Shown piece after piece: positions 33,974 to 36,427 of a stretch of 36,427 bases of DNA; the stretch's first letter is position 1; every line of letters begins with the position of its first letter. The DNA is from Acidobacteriota bacterium (lineage in GTDB: Bacteria; Acidobacteriota; Terriglobia; Acidiferrales; UBA7541). The notes below the pieces were generated by a model. That model was given only the letters and a program-made list of their open reading frames with translations, made no database searches and had not been told where the DNA came from. Where the stretch lies: contig QHYM01000314.1 of the NCBI GenBank assembly GCA_003223295.1, forward strand, positions 1 through 36,427, written 5' to 3'. Both the position numbers and the translations under genes were made by a program.

Positions 33974-34756
33974 ATGCTTCCGTATCTCCTCTTGCTCACC
34001 TTTCCCGAGTGGCAGCCACACTTCGCCTTTCTTGACACCGCGCGGGCCAATGAAATGATGGCCCTCCGTTGGTTGCACCTTGTCTTTGGGATCATCTGGA
34101 TCGGGCTGCTTTATTTCTTCAATCTTGTGCTGACGCCGGCAATGAAAAAATGCGATCCGCAGTTGCGCATCAGAATCTATCCGGAGCTGATGCCGGGCGC
34201 GATGGGCTGGTTCCGCTCTTCGGCGTTTGTGACTGTCCTTGTTGGCCTGCGCTATTTCACGATTCATCTGGCCGTGGATGCAAAACTTGCAGGTGATCGC
34301 TCGCTAATTGGCAAGTGGTTCGGCTGGTGGCTGCTGGTTTGGCTCCTTGCGTATGTTTTCATTTACGCGTTGCAGCTTCCCGCGAAAGGAATTCTGAATA
34401 GTCTTTGGGTGCGCGTGATTGGAATATCCGCCGTGGTGATTGCGGCATCCTGGGTTGTTCTCGCATTGAATGGCGGCCCCAATGTTTCAAACGCGCACCT
34501 CGCCATCAGTGTTGGCGGTGGACTCGGCTTGATCATGTTGCTCAACACCTGGGGCGTCGTTTGGCGCGTGCAGAAACGGCTGATTGCCTGGAGCCGAGCG
34601 AGCGCCGAGCAAGGTACGCCCATGCCCCCGGAAGCGGAGCGCTTGCTGCGCTGGAATTACTTAACGGCGCGCACTTCGTTCTGGCTGTCTTTCCCCATGC
34701 TTTTCTTTATGGGCGCCGCCAGCCACTACCCATTTCTCAGCACTGTGCCCCACTGA
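33974..34756 (+). CDS. multi-pass membrane protein, possibly urate-oxidase-N/PuuD-like
   Basis: A 260-residue polytopic membrane protein. ATG 33974 is chosen because GAGG precedes it at 8 bases; an ATG at 33896 lacks a ribosome-binding site. The block LRWLHLVFGIIWIGLLYFFN resembles the LRWLHV.AGI.WIG signature of the urate hydroxylase PuuD membrane domain (Urate_ox_N). ELMPGAMGWFRSSAFVTVLVGL and NTWGVVWRVQKRLI also fit that family, as do several His and Trp residues in the helices. No cytochrome c domain (CxxCH) is present. It ends 17 bases before rtcB, so they are probably co-transcribed. Confidence 0.75.
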   Translation: MLPYLLLLTFPEWQPHFAFLDTARANEMMALRWLHLVFGIIWIGLLYFFNLVLTPAMKKCDPQLRIRIYPELMPGAMGWFRSSAFVTVLVGLRYFTIHLAVDAKLAGDRSLIGKWFGWWLLVWLLAYVFIYALQLPAKGILNSLWVRVIGISAVVIAASWVVLALNGGPNVSNAHLAISVGGGLGLIMLLNTWGVVWRVQKRLIAWSRASAEQGTPMPPEAERLLRWNYLTARTSFWLSFPMLFFMGAASHYPFLSTVPH

Positions 34757-34773
34757 GTTTTTAGGAAACCCCC

Positions 34774-36006
34774 ATGGCGCACGACAAGAGCTATAACGTC
34801 ATCGAGATGGAGAAGGGTGTGCCCATTAAGGCGTGGACCAAGGGCGTGCCGCTGGAAGATCAGGCCCGCGCGCAGCTTCTGAACGTCGCGCAGCTTCCTT
34901 TCATCTTCAAGTGGGTGGCGGCGATGCCCGATGTGCACTGGGGCATCGGCGCAACGGTCGGCAGCGTCATCCCTACGAAAGGCGCCATCATTCCTGCGGC
35001 TGTGGGCGTGGACATTGGCTGCGGCATGATGGCGGTACAGACGGACCTGAACGCGCGCGATCTTCCCGACAATCTGAAAGCCATCCGCAGCGCAATTGAA
35101 AAAGCCGTGCCGCATGGCCGCACGAATCACGGCGGCCGTGGTGACCTCGGCGCGTGGCAGGAAATCCCGGCGCGCAATGCCGAAGTCTGGCAGAACTTAA
35201 AGACGGGCTACGACGCCATCCTCGAAAAGCACCCGAAACTGGATCGCGGAAACCAGGCGAATCATCTCGGCACTCTGGGAACCGGCAATCACTTCATCGA
35301 GGTCTGTCTCGATGAAGCGGACAACGTCTGGTTCATGCTGCACAGCGGTTCGCGCGGCGTGGGCAATCGCATGGGCAGCTACTTCATCGAACTGGCGCGC
35401 AAGGACATGCAGAAGTTTTTCATCAACTTGCCCGATAAGGATCTAGCGTATTTCACGGAGGGCACCGAGCACTTCAGCGACTACGTCGAAGCCGTGGAAT
35501 GGGCGCAGGACTTCGCTCGTTTCAACCGCGACTTGATGATGCAGCAGATCGTCAACGCGGTGCGCGATTCCGGCGAAGTGCGTCCGTTTGTCGCCGAGCT
35601 GAAGGCCATCAACTGCCATCACAATTACGTGGCTCGCGAACGCCACTATAACCAGAACATTCTCGTGACCCGTAAAGGCGCAGTCCGCGCCCGCGAAGGC
35701 GACATGGGCATCATTCCCGGCAGTATGGGAGCGCGCTCGTACATCGTTCGCGGCAAGGGTCATCCGGAAAGTTTCATGAGCTGTAGCCACGGAGCGGGCC
35801 GCGCAATGTCCCGCGCGGAAGCCAAGCGCCGCTTTACTGTGGAAGACCACAAGCGCATGACCGAGGGTGTCGAATGCCGCAAGGACGCCGACGTCATCGA
35901 CGAAACGCCGGCGGCTTACAAGCCGATCGAAGCGGTCATGGCCGCGCAGAGCGACCTGGTCGAGGTCGTCCACACATTGCACCAAGTCGTTTGCGTGAAG
36001 GGATGA
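34774..36006 (+). CDS. rtcB: RNA-splicing ligase RtcB
   Basis: A 410-residue cytoplasmic enzyme that joins RNA 2',3'-cyclic phosphate or 3'-phosphate ends to 5'-OH ends, using GTP and Mn2+, in RNA repair or tRNA ligation. Metal-binding motifs are GVDIGCGM (Asp80, Cys83), GTGNHF (His173), HSGSRG (His190) and the INCHHNY block (His282). CSHGAGR contains His339, the probable site of guanylylation. The length matches the family. ATG 34774 follows AGGAAA. No archease, rtcA or rtcR gene is near; the partner upstream is a membrane protein, an unusual neighbour. tRNA-Leu lies about 900 bases upstream. Confidence 0.96.
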   Translation: MAHDKSYNVIEMEKGVPIKAWTKGVPLEDQARAQLLNVAQLPFIFKWVAAMPDVHWGIGATVGSVIPTKGAIIPAAVGVDIGCGMMAVQTDLNARDLPDNLKAIRSAIEKAVPHGRTNHGGRGDLGAWQEIPARNAEVWQNLKTGYDAILEKHPKLDRGNQANHLGTLGTGNHFIEVCLDEADNVWFMLHSGSRGVGNRMGSYFIELARKDMQKFFINLPDKDLAYFTEGTEHFSDYVEAVEWAQDFARFNRDLMMQQIVNAVRDSGEVRPFVAELKAINCHHNYVARERHYNQNILVTRKGAVRAREGDMGIIPGSMGARSYIVRGKGHPESFMSCSHGAGRAMSRAEAKRRFTVEDHKRMTEGVECRKDADVIDETPAAYKPIEAVMAAQSDLVEVVHTLHQVVCVKG

Positions 36007-36072
36007 TTTCACGGGCGGAAATGAAAAAGGAGGCGGGCCAGGTCTGACCACCACCAGCGTTGAATCCATGTA

Positions 36073-36092
36073 ACTTATTGATTCTAATAAGT
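36073..36092. other. AT-rich dyad in the intergenic region after rtcB
   Basis: ACTTATT (36073-36079) pairs with AATAAGT (36086-36092) in a conspicuously AT-rich patch. The 317-base gap 36007-36323 has no convincing gene. The dyad has no T-tract and resembles a protein-binding or recombination site more than a terminator. Confidence 0.35.
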
Positions 36093-36323
36093 AATAGAAC
36101 TCAAGAAATTCGAGGAATCAAACAAACCGGACCCATTTTGGGCCCACGAGACGCTGATTCGGGCAGGCCGCGGCGGGAAGTTTTGGATTGCTAGGACAGC
36201 GATCGAGAAGTTCGCAGAACGAATTCGATGACGCTTCGCGCCAAAACGTCCTGAATGGCGCCGGAGCGCAGCCATTTCTAGCTGCGCCCCGGTTGAATGG
36301 TTGATGAGTCGACGCGAGCGGCT

Positions 36324-36427
36324 TTAGTCTCCGGCCGTCGCCGTCTTCATTTCTCCCGTCTGCTCGTTGACGGTTTCGGTGATTGGCAAGCGGAGGTCAA
36401 GCGTTTCCACGACGCTGCTTTCGTACT
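36324..36427 (-). CDS. C-terminus of an unidentified protein, 5' part outside window
   Basis: On the minus strand a frame open to the right edge encodes about 33 residues (YESSVVETLDLRLPITETV then NEQTGEMKTATAGD) and ends in TAA (36324-36326). The amphipathic beta-like start and the charged tail look like real coding sequence, but it is too short to identify. Confidence 0.45.
   Translation of the reverse strand, partial: YESSVVETLDLRLPITETVNEQTGEMKTATAGD

Noticed and set aside
36084-36275. 63-codon leftward ORF after rtcB
   Set aside because: No ribosome-binding site, odd composition and no recognisable pattern; it crosses the AT-rich dyad.

Overview
The window is a GC-rich (about 60%) stretch of bacterial chromosome. 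Several features point to the Acidobacteriota: a very large TonB-dependent receptor with an N-terminal carboxypeptidase-regulatory domain, an 821-residue MacB/FtsX-type permease with no ATPase beside it, many secreted hydrolases (S9, CocE, PIG-L, amidohydrolase), and palindromic or GATGACAG-type intergenic repeats. The lineage is inferred from gene content; no rRNA or marker gene is present to confirm it. There is no phage, CRISPR array or intact insertion sequence.

Layout. Positions 1-2591 hold a cysteine-synthase-family enzyme (5' end outside the window), a deoxynucleoside kinase (-) and a small secreted protein of unknown function. Positions 2721-3460 hold a perfect intrinsic terminator followed directly by a shrunken group II intron. 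Positions 3471-11286 are a leftward block of exported proteins: TonB-dependent receptor, YVTN-type beta-propeller and S9 peptidase. Positions 11527-18316 hold an O6-alkylguanine-DNA alkyltransferase, a GT39-like membrane glycosyltransferase (-), a lower-GC orphan membrane ORF, a CocE/NonD hydrolase (-), an HEFGH-containing exported protein and a small membrane protein (-). Positions 18509-23637 hold an amidohydrolase, the permease, fossil gene ends, a decayed DUF433/DUF5615 toxin-antitoxin pair and a LysE exporter (-). Positions 24172-33478 hold glpX, an IPT/PD40 lipoprotein (-), a tetratricopeptide-like protein (-), an APC permease, a PIG-L deacetylase, a SnoaL-like secreted protein and a small membrane protein (-). 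Positions 33692-36006 hold tRNA-Leu(CAG), a multi-pass membrane protein and the RNA ligase RtcB. The right edge carries the C-terminus of a leftward gene.

How the genes work together. Most are independent housekeeping or scavenging functions: peptide and ester hydrolysis, amino-acid import and export, outer-membrane uptake, gluconeogenesis, dNTP salvage, alkylation repair and RNA repair. Probable operons are APC permease-PIG-L (35-nt gap) and membrane protein-RtcB (17-nt gap).

Most noteworthy: (1) between the permease and the toxin-antitoxin genes lies a roughly 140-bp fossil containing the 3' end of an amidohydrolase and, facing it, the 3' end of a LysE gene, each diverged from the intact copies on either side; (2) a group II intron reduced to about 700 bp that keeps both RNA ends and sits right behind a terminator; (3) tRNA-Leu preceded by a near-consensus promoter and then an intrinsic terminator only 7 nt before the mature tRNA; (4) a palindrome-bearing segment of about 60 bp inserted in frame in a repeat of a lipoprotein; (5) single-base frameshifts in both halves of the toxin-antitoxin pair. 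I did not find a clearly new multi-gene system; these are decay, insertion and regulation signals.
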